Assembly (NCBI RefSeq): GCF_005047355.1
Contig: NZ_SUMC01000036.1
Span: forward strand, 20,233 to 84,232
Length of the DNA stretch: 64,000 nt
Direction of reading: 5' to 3'
Source of the DNA: Actinacidiphila oryziradicis
GTDB taxonomy: Bacteria; Actinomycetota; Actinomycetes; Streptomycetales; Streptomycetaceae
Each line of letters opens with the position of its first letter. The first letter of the stretch is position 1. The notes under the pieces were generated by a model that saw only the letters and a list, made by a program, of their open reading frames with translations, ran no database searches and was not told the DNA's origin. Of this stretch, positions 46,015-53,921 are shown in pieces. Both the position numbers and the translations under genes were made by a program.

Positions 46015-46884
46015 ATGTTCCGACCTCTCAAAGCCGCACTCACGACTGTTGTTGTCGTGGGAGCGGCGGTTGCCGGCATCGGCGCGGCTCCCGCATCGGC
46101 CACAAGCCACAGTGCGGTCTCCGCCCCGCAGGCGAAGGCACCGGCGGCTGTCACCGTCGACTTCGCCGGCACCGTGTCGCTGAGCAACTGTTCCGGCTCG
46201 TTGATCAAGCTGCCGACCTCGGTCTCCACCGACCCCGCCCTCGTCATGACCAACGGCCACTGCATCAGCACCGGGTTCCTCAACCCCGGCCAGGTCCTGG
46301 TCAACTCGTCGTCCTCCCGCACCTTCGGCCTGCTGAACTCCTCGGGCACCAGGATCGGCACGTTGCAGGCCACCAAGGTCGCCTACGCGACGATGACCGA
46401 CACCGACGTCACGCTGTACCAGCTCAGCAGCACCTACGCCGCCATCCAGTCGGCGTACGGGATCAGCCCCCTGGAGCTGTCCGCGACCCACCCCACCCAG
46501 GGGGCCGCGATCAAGGTCGTCTCCGGCTACTGGAAGACGATCTACACCTGCAACATCGACGCGTTCGTCTACCGCCTGGAGGAGAGCAGCTGGACCTGGA
46601 AGGACTCGGTCCGCTACACCTCCGCCTGCCAGACCATCGGCGGCACCTCGGGCTCGCCCGTCATCGACACCGCCACCGGCAAGGTGATCGCCATCAACAA
46701 CACGGGCAACGAGGACGGCGAGACATGCACGCTGAACAACCCGTGCGAGGTCGACGAGTACGGCACCGTCACGGTTCATCAGGGGATCAACTACGCGGAG
46801 GAGACCTACGGGATCACCAGTTGCTTCGGCACCGGCAACAAGCTCGACCTGACCCTGACCGGGTGCGCGCTGCCCAAACCATAG
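46015..46884 (+). CDS. Secreted trypsin-like serine protease
   Basis: A 289-residue secreted protein. A signal peptide (MFRPLKAAL, hydrophobic core, cut after PASA) is followed by a serine protease of the S1 clan: His in LVMTNGHCISTG, Asp in MTDTDVTLYQL and nucleophile Ser in CQTIGGTSGSPVID. Several Cys could form disulfides (CSGS-type early, CN..C late, CTLNNPC near the end). The ATG at 46015 follows GAGAGGA. The upstream 100 bases are less GC-rich and hold the promoter. Target is unknown; there is no pro-region of the alpha-lytic type. Confidence 0.9.
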   Translation: MFRPLKAALTTVVVVGAAVAGIGAAPASATSHSAVSAPQAKAPAAVTVDFAGTVSLSNCSGSLIKLPTSVSTDPALVMTNGHCISTGFLNPGQVLVNSSSSRTFGLLNSSGTRIGTLQATKVAYATMTDTDVTLYQLSSTYAAIQSAYGISPLELSATHPTQGAAIKVVSGYWKTIYTCNIDAFVYRLEESSWTWKDSVRYTSACQTIGGTSGSPVIDTATGKVIAINNTGNEDGETCTLNNPCEVDEYGTVTVHQGINYAEETYGITSCFGTGNKLDLTLTGCALPKP

Positions 46885-46885
46885 C

Positions 46886-47645
46886 TCAGGTCCGCGCGTA
46901 GATCGCCTCGATCTCCCCGGCGAAGACCTCCTCGATCACCTTCCGTCTGAGCTTGCGCGAAGGTGTGATCAGGCACTGCTCCTCGGTGAAGGCGACGGGG
47001 AGGATACGGAAGGCCCGGATGGACTCGGCCTGTGAGACCCGGGTGTTGGCGGCGCTGACCGCCCGCCGCACCTCGGTCTCCAGGTCGGGGTCGCGCACCA
47101 CGTCGCGGGGGTCGGCCGGGTTCTTCTCCCGGATCTTGAGCCAGTAGGCCATGGCGTCGGGGTCGAGAGTCACCAGAGCGGCCACGAACGGCCGGTCGTT
47201 GCCGTTGACGACACAGTGCTCGATCAGCGGATGCTCCCGGACCCGGTCCTCCAGCAGGCCGGGGGAGAGGTTCTTGCCGCTCGCGGTGACGATGATCTCT
47301 TTCTTGCGGCCGGTGATCGTGAGATAGCCGTGCGCGTCGAGGGACCCGAGGTCACCGGTGTGCAGCCAGCCGTCACCCAGCGCGCCCGCCGTGTCCTTGG
47401 GGTCGCCCAGATAGCCGGAGAAGACCGTCCGGCCGCGCAGCAGGATCTCGCCGTCGTGGGTGAGCCCTACCGTGGATCCGGGTACGGGCTGTCCGACGGT
47501 GCCGAACCGGACCCGGCCGGGAGGGTTGACATGGCCGCCGCCGTGCTCTCCGTCAGGCCGTAGCCCTCATGGATGGTCGCCCCCGCGCCGTCGAAGACCC
47601 CAGAAATCCCGCAAGAACGATGACCGGGATGCGTGCGTTGGTCAC
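46886..47645 (-). pseudogene. Chimeric pseudogene: CobW-type N-terminus joined to acyl-CoA ligase C-terminus
   Basis: From the GTG at 47645 the frame reads TNARIPVIVLAGFLGS, the start of CobW/COG0523 metal-chaperone GTPases, where GKTT should follow. Instead the sequence changes to another frame reading VFDGAGATIHEGYGLTES, the A5 region of a long-chain fatty-acid-CoA ligase. A further one-base shift near 47530 leads into RFGTVGQPVPGSTVGL, WLHTGDLGSLDAHGYL and TGRKKEIIVTASGKNLSP, ending IEEVFAGEIEAIYART. So a deletion fused two unrelated genes and the ligase part has frameshifted. Neither part can work. Confidence 0.8.
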
Positions 47646-47824
47646 AGACTCGTCTCCAGTGAGCAGATGGCGGGCGGGGCGGCCGGTCCCCGATCGTACG
47701 CGGCAGCGCCGGTCAGGCTCCAAGATCCGCAGGCATCGGACCGCGTGAGCTGGGCAGTAGCCAAGATGCCCCCGGCGCGAACCCGCGCCATGCTGGAAGA
47801 GGCGGGGGCGGGAAGGAGTCGGCT

Positions 47825-48610
47825 GTGTCCAGCGCCAAGATCTGCTGTGTCGCCGGGGCACCCTGCTGGGTCAACCTCACCGCTCGCGACCTGAGGGTGG
47901 CCACCGAGTTCTACGGTGCGCTGCTCGGCTGGGAATTCGAGCACGCCCCCACCCGGTTCGGCGACTACGTACGAGCCGTGGTTCACGGTACCGAGGTCGC
48001 GGGGATCAGTACGGGCGCCCGGGACATGGAGCTGTCGGTCGCCTGGACCACCTTCTTCGGTGTCGAGAACGCCGACATCTCCGCCGCCGACATCCGCGAC
48101 CGGGGCGGCACTGTGGCCGTCGGACCGCTGGACTTCGACACGGGGCGGATGGCGCTCTGCTCCGACCCCGGGGGCGCCTCCTTCGGCATCTGGGAGGGCG
48201 AGAAGGGCCTCAGCACCCGGCTGCGCAGGGTCGGCGCGCCCGTATGGATCGAGCTGCGGACCCGGGACGCCTTCGCGTCGGCGATGTTCTACGGAGAGGT
48301 GTTCGGCTGGGACAAGCGCGACCCGGAGCACTACGAGGTCCGCTGGGAGAACGACCGCGTCGTGCTCGTGGTCGACGGTCACAGTGTCGCCGGGATCCTC
48401 AGCGGCGGTGTCGAGGCCGCGGCCGACCCCAGGGTGCGGCCCCGCTGGCATGTGTACTTCGGCGTCGCCGACGTGGACGAGGCCGTGCAGCTCACCAAGG
48501 AGCTCGGCGGCGACATCACCGGCGAGCCCAGGGACAGCGCCTACGGCCGCGTTGCCGGGATCCGTGACCCGGAAGGCGCGCTGCTGTCGATCGTCAGCGG
48601 CTACGCCTAG
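47825..48610 (+). CDS. VOC family protein, two glyoxalase-type domains
   Basis: A 261-residue protein with two tandem vicinal-oxygen-chelate folds. The first opens PCWVNLTARDLRVATEFYGALLGWEF, the second VWIELRTRDAFASAMFYGEVFGW. The GTG at 47825 follows AAGGAG. Such Streptomyces proteins are often called hydroxylase or glyoxalase-like, with roles in resistance or small-molecule isomerisation; few metal residues are conserved here, so catalytic activity is unproven. The membrane-protein gene starts 10 bases after the stop, suggesting cotranscription. Confidence 0.87.
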   Translation: MSSAKICCVAGAPCWVNLTARDLRVATEFYGALLGWEFEHAPTRFGDYVRAVVHGTEVAGISTGARDMELSVAWTTFFGVENADISAADIRDRGGTVAVGPLDFDTGRMALCSDPGGASFGIWEGEKGLSTRLRRVGAPVWIELRTRDAFASAMFYGEVFGWDKRDPEHYEVRWENDRVVLVVDGHSVAGILSGGVEAAADPRVRPRWHVYFGVADVDEAVQLTKELGGDITGEPRDSAYGRVAGIRDPEGALLSIVSGYA

Positions 48611-48620
48611 CGGTACGGGC

Positions 48621-50051
48621 ATGGAATGGTTCGCGGCGCCCGGCTCCTGGATGGGCAGGCTGCTCTTCCAGCGGGGGCTCGCGGCGCTCTACGTCATCGC
48701 CTTCCTCACCGCGGTCAACCAGTTCCGTGCCCTCATCGGTGAGAACGGCATGCTGCCGGTGCCGCGCTTTGTGTCCCGGACGCCTTTCCGGCAGTCGCCC
48801 AGCCTTTTCCACCTGCGCTACTCCGACCGCTTCTTCGCCGCCGTCGCCCGGTTGGGCGTACTGCTGTCCGCCGCGGTGGCGGCGGGGGCGGCCGACCTGG
48901 TGCCGCTGTGGGCCTCGATGCTGATGTGGGCGGTGCTCTGGGCGCTGTACCTGTCGATCGTCAACGTCGGACAGACCTGGTACGGCTTCGGCTGGGAGTC
49001 GCTGCTGCTCGAAACCGGCTTCCTCGCGGTTTTCCTGGGCAACGCCCGCACCGCGCCGCCCGTCCTGGTGATGTGGCTGCTGCGCTGGCTGCTCTTCCGC
49101 GTCGAATTCGGCGCGGGGCTGATCAAAATACGCGGCGACCGCTGCTGGCGCGATCTGACCTGCCTCTACTACCACCACGAGACCCAGCCGATGCCAGGCC
49201 CGCTCAGCTGGTTCTTCCACCACCTGCCGAGACCCCTGCACCGCGTCGAGGTCGCCGCGAACCATGTCGCCCAGCTGGTCGTCCCCGTCGCGCTCTTCGC
49301 CCCGCAGCCCGTCGCGGGAGTGGCCGCCGGTCTGATCGTGGTCACCCAGCTGTGGCTCGTACTCTCCGGGAACTTCGCCTGGCTCAACTGGCTCACCATT
49401 GTGCTCGCCCTCTCGGCGGTCGTCCCCGCGTCGAGCCCGCCCCCGGCTTTCGCGCCCGCCCCGGCCTGGTACGTGGGCGTGGTGCTCGCCGTCACCGCGC
49501 TGGTGGCGGTGCTCAGCTACTGGCCGGCCCGCAATCTGGTCGGCCGCGGCCAGCTGATGAACTACTCCTTCAACCGGCTCCACCTGGTCAACGCCTACGG
49601 TGCCTTCGGCAGCGTCAACCGGATCCGCCAGGAGGTCATCGTCGAGGGCACCGACGACGCCGAGATCACCGGCAACACGGTCTGGAAGGAGTACGGCTTC
49701 AAGGGCAAGCCCGGCGATGTCCGGCGCATGCCGCGCCAATTCGCGCCGTACCACCTCCGCCTGGACTGGCTGATGTGGTTCGCCGGGATCTCCGCCGGCT
49801 TCGCCCAGCCCTGGTTCCTGCCGTTCGTCACCCGGCTCCTGATGAACGACCCCGCGACCCTGAGGCTGCTGCGTACCAACCCCTTCCCGGACTCCCCGCC
49901 GACTTATGTACGGGCCAGGCTCTACGTCTACCGCTTCACCGGCTGGCCGAAGCTGCGGGCCAGCGGGGCCTGGTGGGAGCGCACCTTCATACGCGAGTAC
50001 CTGCCGCCGGTGACGCTGTCCTCCATGGCCCCGACCGACGGGCAGGCCTGA
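48621..50051 (+). CDS. Lipase maturation factor (LMF1)-like membrane protein
   Basis: A 476-residue integral membrane protein. About seven to eight helices lie in the first 300 residues (LFQRGLAALYVIAFLTAVNQF, and others); the segment LLFRVEFGAGLIKIRGDRCWRDLTCLYYHHETQPMP carries the strongly conserved lipase-maturation-factor motif GLIKxRGDxxW. The C-terminal part has GSVNRIRQEVIVEGT and MPRQFAPYHLRLDWLMW. Animal LMF1 helps fold secreted lipases; bacterial homologues are common in actinobacteria with unknown role, perhaps folding or anchoring of exported enzymes. It follows the VOC gene by 10 bases. Confidence 0.88.
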   Translation: MEWFAAPGSWMGRLLFQRGLAALYVIAFLTAVNQFRALIGENGMLPVPRFVSRTPFRQSPSLFHLRYSDRFFAAVARLGVLLSAAVAAGAADLVPLWASMLMWAVLWALYLSIVNVGQTWYGFGWESLLLETGFLAVFLGNARTAPPVLVMWLLRWLLFRVEFGAGLIKIRGDRCWRDLTCLYYHHETQPMPGPLSWFFHHLPRPLHRVEVAANHVAQLVVPVALFAPQPVAGVAAGLIVVTQLWLVLSGNFAWLNWLTIVLALSAVVPASSPPPAFAPAPAWYVGVVLAVTALVAVLSYWPARNLVGRGQLMNYSFNRLHLVNAYGAFGSVNRIRQEVIVEGTDDAEITGNTVWKEYGFKGKPGDVRRMPRQFAPYHLRLDWLMWFAGISAGFAQPWFLPFVTRLLMNDPATLRLLRTNPFPDSPPTYVRARLYVYRFTGWPKLRASGAWWERTFIREYLPPVTLSSMAPTDGQA

Positions 50052-50130
50052 CTTCGCCGAGTGGCGGGGTGCGGGGATCGCCCATAGCTTCAATTTCGCG
50101 GGGGTCCCTGGGAGAAACGGGACATGAACC

Positions 50131-51198
50131 ATGCAAATACGCCAATCAAGAAATATGGCCACGATTACCTCCATTGTCATCGCCACCGCCGGACTGGGGT
50201 GCACCGCTCCGGCCGCGCAAGGCGCGGCCCGCCGGGTCGTCAAGGCGGGGGAATCCATCCAGCAGGTCGTGGATACCGCACGGCCGGGGGACACCGTCGC
50301 CATCGGCCCGGGCACCTACCGGGAGAGCATCCAGGTGACGGTCCCGGGCCTGACACTGACCGGCGCGGGCGCGGCCACCGTGATCTCGCCCGGAACCGCC
50401 GGATCGAAGAACGCCTGCGCGCTGGCCGGCCACGGGATCTGCGTCACCGGAACGGCGGATACCAAGCTCACCGGAGTGAACATCCGGGCGCTGACCGTCC
50501 GGGGATTCACCAAGAACGGCATCTGGGGCACCGGAACCGACCGGATGAGCGTGCGCGAGGTCCTCGCGCAGGACAACGGCCAGCAGGGCATCGGCCAGGA
50601 AAAGTCCATCCGGGGCGACTTCCGGGACAACACGTCAAAGAACAACGGCCAGTCCGGGATCTACCTGGCGAACACGATCAGCGAGGAGGGCGGAGCCACC
50701 GACACCCAGGGCACCGTCATCCAAGGCAACAACCTCTCCGGGAACCGGATCGGCGTCGGCATCCGCCGCCTCAGAAACCTCACCGTCGATGGCAACGACA
50801 TCACCGGCAACTGCGCGGGCGTGATGGTCGTCGGTGACGAAGGCAAGCCCCGGGCGGGCGCCCTGGCCGTCACCCGCAACACGGTGTCCGCGAACAACAA
50901 GTACTGCGCGGCCAGCTCCCGGCTTCCGTACTTCCAGGGCACCGGCATCCTCCTCACCGGCGTCGAGGACACGACTGTGACCGGAAACGTGGTGCGTGAC
51001 AACACTGGGGCCTCGTCGATGTCCGGCGGAGTCGTGCTCTTCCCCAGCATGGTCGGTATCGCCAACACCCGTAACACCATCAAGGACAACGTCCTGCAGG
51101 GCAACGGGCCCGCCGACCTGGCCGACCGGGACAAGGGCTCGGGCAACTCCTTCACCGCAAACGCGTGCAAGATCTCGGAGCCTACGGGCAAGTGCTGA
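50131..51198 (+). CDS. Secreted right-handed parallel beta-helix protein
   Basis: A 355-residue protein starting with a signal peptide (basic MQIRQSR, hydrophobic core, cleavage near QGAARR). A DUF1565/Pbl-type opening, KAGESIQQVVDTARPGDTV and IGPGTYRESIQV, is followed by repeating beta-helix rungs such as NGQQGIGQE, NGQSGIYLANTIS and NRIGVGIRRLRNLTVDGN. This fold occurs in pectate lyases, polysaccharide epimerases and surface proteins. No definite catalytic Asp cluster is visible. An in-frame ATG at 50155 is a less likely start because it would remove the basic n-region. Confidence 0.85.
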   Translation: MQIRQSRNMATITSIVIATAGLGCTAPAAQGAARRVVKAGESIQQVVDTARPGDTVAIGPGTYRESIQVTVPGLTLTGAGAATVISPGTAGSKNACALAGHGICVTGTADTKLTGVNIRALTVRGFTKNGIWGTGTDRMSVREVLAQDNGQQGIGQEKSIRGDFRDNTSKNNGQSGIYLANTISEEGGATDTQGTVIQGNNLSGNRIGVGIRRLRNLTVDGNDITGNCAGVMVVGDEGKPRAGALAVTRNTVSANNKYCAASSRLPYFQGTGILLTGVEDTTVTGNVVRDNTGASSMSGGVVLFPSMVGIANTRNTIKDNVLQGNGPADLADRDKGSGNSFTANACKISEPTGKC

Positions 51199-51301
51199 CG
51201 CCTGTCGTGCGTCCCTCGCCCCCGGCGTGTGCCAACCCGCGGACGACCGGCTCGTCGGCGGGTTGGCGGCAGCAAACTTTCTGCGTCAGAAAGGCGGTCC
51301 C

Positions 51302-52375
51302 ATGGCCACCGTAGGCCCCACCACCAACACCGCTACGGCCATCCCTCCTGCCCCGCCACCGGTCATGCGGCTGCGCGAGATCGTCTTCGGTGCCGCGTGC
51401 GCCGCGGCCGTCCGTGCCGCCGCCACACTCGGCGTCGCGGACGCACTCGGGGAGGCCCCGGCCACGCCCGACGAACTGGCCGTGGCGGTGAACGCCGCGC
51501 CGCAGCCGCTGCACCGGCTGCTGAGCGCGCTGTGCTGCTACGGGATCTTCGAAGAGACCGAGGACGGCCGCTTCGCCCACACCGAGCTGTCCCGGCTGCT
51601 CCGCGAGGACGCCCCCAACAGCCTGCGGTACATCGCCCTGTGGTGCACCGAGCCGTGGACCTGGGCGGCGTGGCCGCTCCTGGACCAGGCGGTCCGGTCC
51701 GGTTCGCATGTCTTCGACAGTCTCTACGGCAAGGAGTTCTTCGAGTACCTGCACGAGGACGCGGCGTCATCGGCTCAGGTGTTCAACAAGGCCATGACCA
51801 CCTCCAGCAGGCAGTCGGCGGCGGAGGTGGCCGAATTCCTCGACCTCGCCGGCGTGGAGACGGTCGCCGACATCGGCGGCGGCGAGGGACACGTCATCGC
51901 CAGCCTGCTGGAGAAGCACCCGCACCTGCATGGAACCCTCCTGGACCTGCCCAAGGTCGTCGCCAACGCCGACCCGCGGCTGCGCGACGGCGGCGAGTTC
52001 GCGGCACGGGTCCGGCTGGTGCCCGGCGACTGCCGGCGGGAGATCCCGGTCCGGGCGGACATGTACATCATCAAGAACATCCTGGAGTGGGACGACCAGA
52101 GCACCCTCGCGACGCTGCGCAATGTCGTCCGGGCCGCACCCCCCGGCGCCCGGGTCGTCGTTGTCGAGAACATCGTCGACGACAGCCCCTCGATGAAGTT
52201 CACCACGGCGATGGACCTGATGCTGCTGCTCAACGTAGGCGGCCGCAAGCACTCCAGGGACAGCCTTGTCACCCGGATGACGGAAGCGGGTCTGAGCATC
52301 GGGGACATCCGTCCGGTCAACGGCTACCTGCACGCGTTCGACAGTACGGTCGGTGCCGCTCAGACCTTCCGGTAG
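51302..52375 (+). CDS. SAM-dependent O-methyltransferase (polyketide-type)
   Basis: A 357-residue enzyme of the acetylserotonin/TcmN O-methyltransferase family. The N-terminal dimerisation helix bundle (MRLREIVFGAACAAAVRAA, FEETEDGRFAHTELSRLLR) is followed by the Rossmann domain with VADIGGGEGHVIASLLEK, LLDLPKVVANA, DMYIIKNILEWDDQ and VVVVENIVDD. The ATG at 51302 gives the standard start; the in-frame upstream extension is shadow sequence. Such enzymes methylate phenolic hydroxyls of aromatic polyketides, so it may serve the type II cluster at 53922-63794, though the sortase genes lie between. It overlaps the sortase gene end by 16 bases. Confidence 0.87.
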   Translation: MATVGPTTNTATAIPPAPPPVMRLREIVFGAACAAAVRAAATLGVADALGEAPATPDELAVAVNAAPQPLHRLLSALCCYGIFEETEDGRFAHTELSRLLREDAPNSLRYIALWCTEPWTWAAWPLLDQAVRSGSHVFDSLYGKEFFEYLHEDAASSAQVFNKAMTTSSRQSAAEVAEFLDLAGVETVADIGGGEGHVIASLLEKHPHLHGTLLDLPKVVANADPRLRDGGEFAARVRLVPGDCRREIPVRADMYIIKNILEWDDQSTLATLRNVVRAAPPGARVVVVENIVDDSPSMKFTTAMDLMLLLNVGGRKHSRDSLVTRMTEAGLSIGDIRPVNGYLHAFDSTVGAAQTFR

Positions 52376-53016
52376 GAGACCAAGTGCGCGAAGACGACGA
52401 CATTGGACAAGTAACCCCCCCGCGTGCGGTCGTACTGCCCGCCACAGGTGATCAGCCGCAGCTGCGCGTCCGGGGTGTCCCCGTACACCGCCCGGTCGGG
52501 GAAGCCGGCCTTGCTGTACGTCTCGACGTCGTCGACGAAGAAGGCCGCGATGGTCCCGTCCGCCCGGGTGATCTCGACGATGTTGCCGGCATCGAGCATC
52601 CGTAGCAGCAGAAACACCGCGGGGCCGGTCCTGGTGTCCACATGGCCGGCCACGATGGCCGGGCCGCGCTCGCCGGGTGTGACCCCGTTCCCGTACCACC
52701 CGACCAGGTTGGGGTTGTTGCTGGGCGGAGGAATTAGCACACCCGAGCGGTCCAGCCGCAGCCTGGTGAACGGCGCGCTCAGCCCGAGCTGCGGGATCTC
52801 CAGGCGCACCGGACGGGACCTGCTCATCGTCGGGCCCGACGGGGCCAGCCGCGTGGCCGCCGGGGCCGACGCCACGGGCAGCGACGCGGCCGACGTGGTC
52901 GAGGAGGTCGACGTGGTCGAGGAGGTCGGGGAGGCTTCCACTGAGTTGTAGATCAGGAGGAGGCCGACTAGGGCCGCCGCGGCGGCCCAGCGGAGCATGC
53001 GGACGCTGCTGTCCAT
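52360..53016 (-). CDS. Class F-type sortase
   Basis: A 218-residue membrane-anchored transpeptidase. One N-terminal helix (RMLRWAAAAALVGLLLIYN) is followed by a Ser/Thr-rich linker and the sortase barrel: VRLEIPQLGLSAPFTRL, the His in VAGHVDTRTGPAVF, the nucleophile Cys in LRLITCGGQYD and the Arg in DRTRGGYLSNVVVF. Actinobacterial class F sortases usually act on dedicated neighbours. The ATG at 53016 gives the normal short cytosolic start; a longer frame begins at 53070. The secreted protein encoded upstream is a plausible partner. Confidence 0.88.
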   Translation of the reverse strand: MDSSVRMLRWAAAAALVGLLLIYNSVEASPTSSTTSTSSTTSAASLPVASAPAATRLAPSGPTMSRSRPVRLEIPQLGLSAPFTRLRLDRSGVLIPPPSNNPNLVGWYGNGVTPGERGPAIVAGHVDTRTGPAVFLLLRMLDAGNIVEITRADGTIAAFFVDDVETYSKAGFPDRAVYGDTPDAQLRLITCGGQYDRTRGGYLSNVVVFAHLVSYRKV

Positions 53017-53123
53017 GAGGAGAGGCCTTTCTTCGGACGGCACCGGCGTTCTCCGGCGCATCGTGGCCACCGGCGCCGAGCGAGGGTGGCCACGACAGGA
53101 CGGGTGTGCGGCAGCGGCATGAA

Positions 53124-53594
53124 TCAGGCCACGCTGCCGGCCAGGGGACGGCGGCGCAGGGCGTACGCCCCCGCGCCGAGGCCGCCGATGAGCAGGACCG
53201 CCCCGGCCGTCATACCGCTTCCGGACATCGCCATGCCGCCGCCACCGGTGTGCATACCGCCGTGCGGACTCTGGTGCTCGTGCTCCTTGCCGCCCCCGGA
53301 GTAGTCCTTCTCCTTGCCGCCGCCGTAGGAGTCGTCCTTTTCCCTACCGCCGTCGGAGCTGTCCTTCTCCTTACCGCCCGAGGAACTGCCGCCGCCGTCG
53401 CTGTTGCTGTCGCCCTTCCAAGAGTTGTTCGATTCGTAGCCGCCCGACGATCCGTCCTGGCCGCCGCTCCAGGACTGGCTGTCGCCGCCGCCCGCATCGG
53501 AGACAACGGTGGCAGCGGCGTAGGCGGCGGGGGCTGCCAGGGTCAAGGTCGCGGCTAGCGCGGCGCCGGCGAAAAGAATGCGAGCGGGACGCAT
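53124..53594 (-). CDS. Secreted, C-terminally membrane-anchored Gly/Ser/Asp-rich protein
   Basis: A 156-residue exported protein. A signal peptide (MRPARILFAGAALAATLTL, cut near AYA) is followed by a low-complexity region of Gly, Ser, Lys, Glu and Asp repeats (KEKDSSDGGREKDD type) and a His/Met-rich segment HQSPHGGMHTGGGGM. The C-terminus has a hydrophobic helix then RRRPLAGSVA, like a sortase sorting signal but with no LPxTG. The ATG at 53594 follows GGAAGGAA. It lies 107 bases upstream of the sortase gene on the same strand and is probably a cell-envelope partner; the His/Met patch could bind metal. Confidence 0.82.
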   Translation of the reverse strand: MRPARILFAGAALAATLTLAAPAAYAAATVVSDAGGGDSQSWSGGQDGSSGGYESNNSWKGDSNSDGGGSSSGGKEKDSSDGGREKDDSYGGGKEKDYSGGGKEHEHQSPHGGMHTGGGGMAMSGSGMTAGAVLLIGGLGAGAYALRRRPLAGSVA

Positions 53595-53695
53595 GTGGGT
53601 ATTCCTTCCGGCGCTCCGGGCGACTGCCGACCCGACGTCAGCTGGTGGTATCGCGGAGGCGCCACCCTCACCGTCAGCCAGCTTTCGCGGCCCTG

Positions 53696-53722
53696 CCACC
53701 CGAGAAGGCTGCATTCGGGTGG
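53696..53722. promoter_or_regulatory. Inverted repeat CCACCCGA/TCGGGTGG with nearby half-sites
   Basis: CCACCCGA (53696-53703) and TCGGGTGG (53715-53722) form an 8-bp inverted repeat, and a related CACCC-GGGTG pair follows within 20 bases. The cluster is about 100 bases upstream of the start of the secreted protein gene, a suitable operator position. The rest of the 53595-53921 gap shows no gene. Confidence 0.4.
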
Positions 53723-53852
53723 GTATGTGCACCCTTCGGGTGGCGGGGGGCCCTGGTTCACCCGTTTGCGGAATGTCCCTCTGACGCCGGGTCAGTTTTA
53801 TCGGCTGGACGGCCGGGGAGCGGAGGGCATGGCACCGCGAGGCGGAGCGCCG

Positions 53853-53903
53853 GCCGGTGCCGCGCCGTGCCCCCATTGCGAGGGCGGGCGGCGCGGCACC
53901 GGC
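53853..53903 (-). terminator. 15-bp-stem hairpin ending the polyketide minus-strand operon
   Basis: GCCGGTGCCGCGCCG and CGGCGCGGCACCGGC pair perfectly around a 21-base loop, starting 19 bases beyond the biotin carboxylase stop. No T-tract. It is the probable end of the long minus-strand transcript. Confidence 0.65.
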
Positions 53904-53921
53904 ACCGGCTCACGTCCGTCT

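Noticed and set aside
44269..46779. 836-residue minus-strand open frame over the permease and protease
   Set aside because: Its sequence is Glu/Gly/Asp/Arg-rich shadow of two clear genes on the other strand.
48594..50315. 573-residue minus-strand open frame over the LMF1-like gene
   Set aside because: Antisense of a gene with clear membrane helices; no family features of its own.
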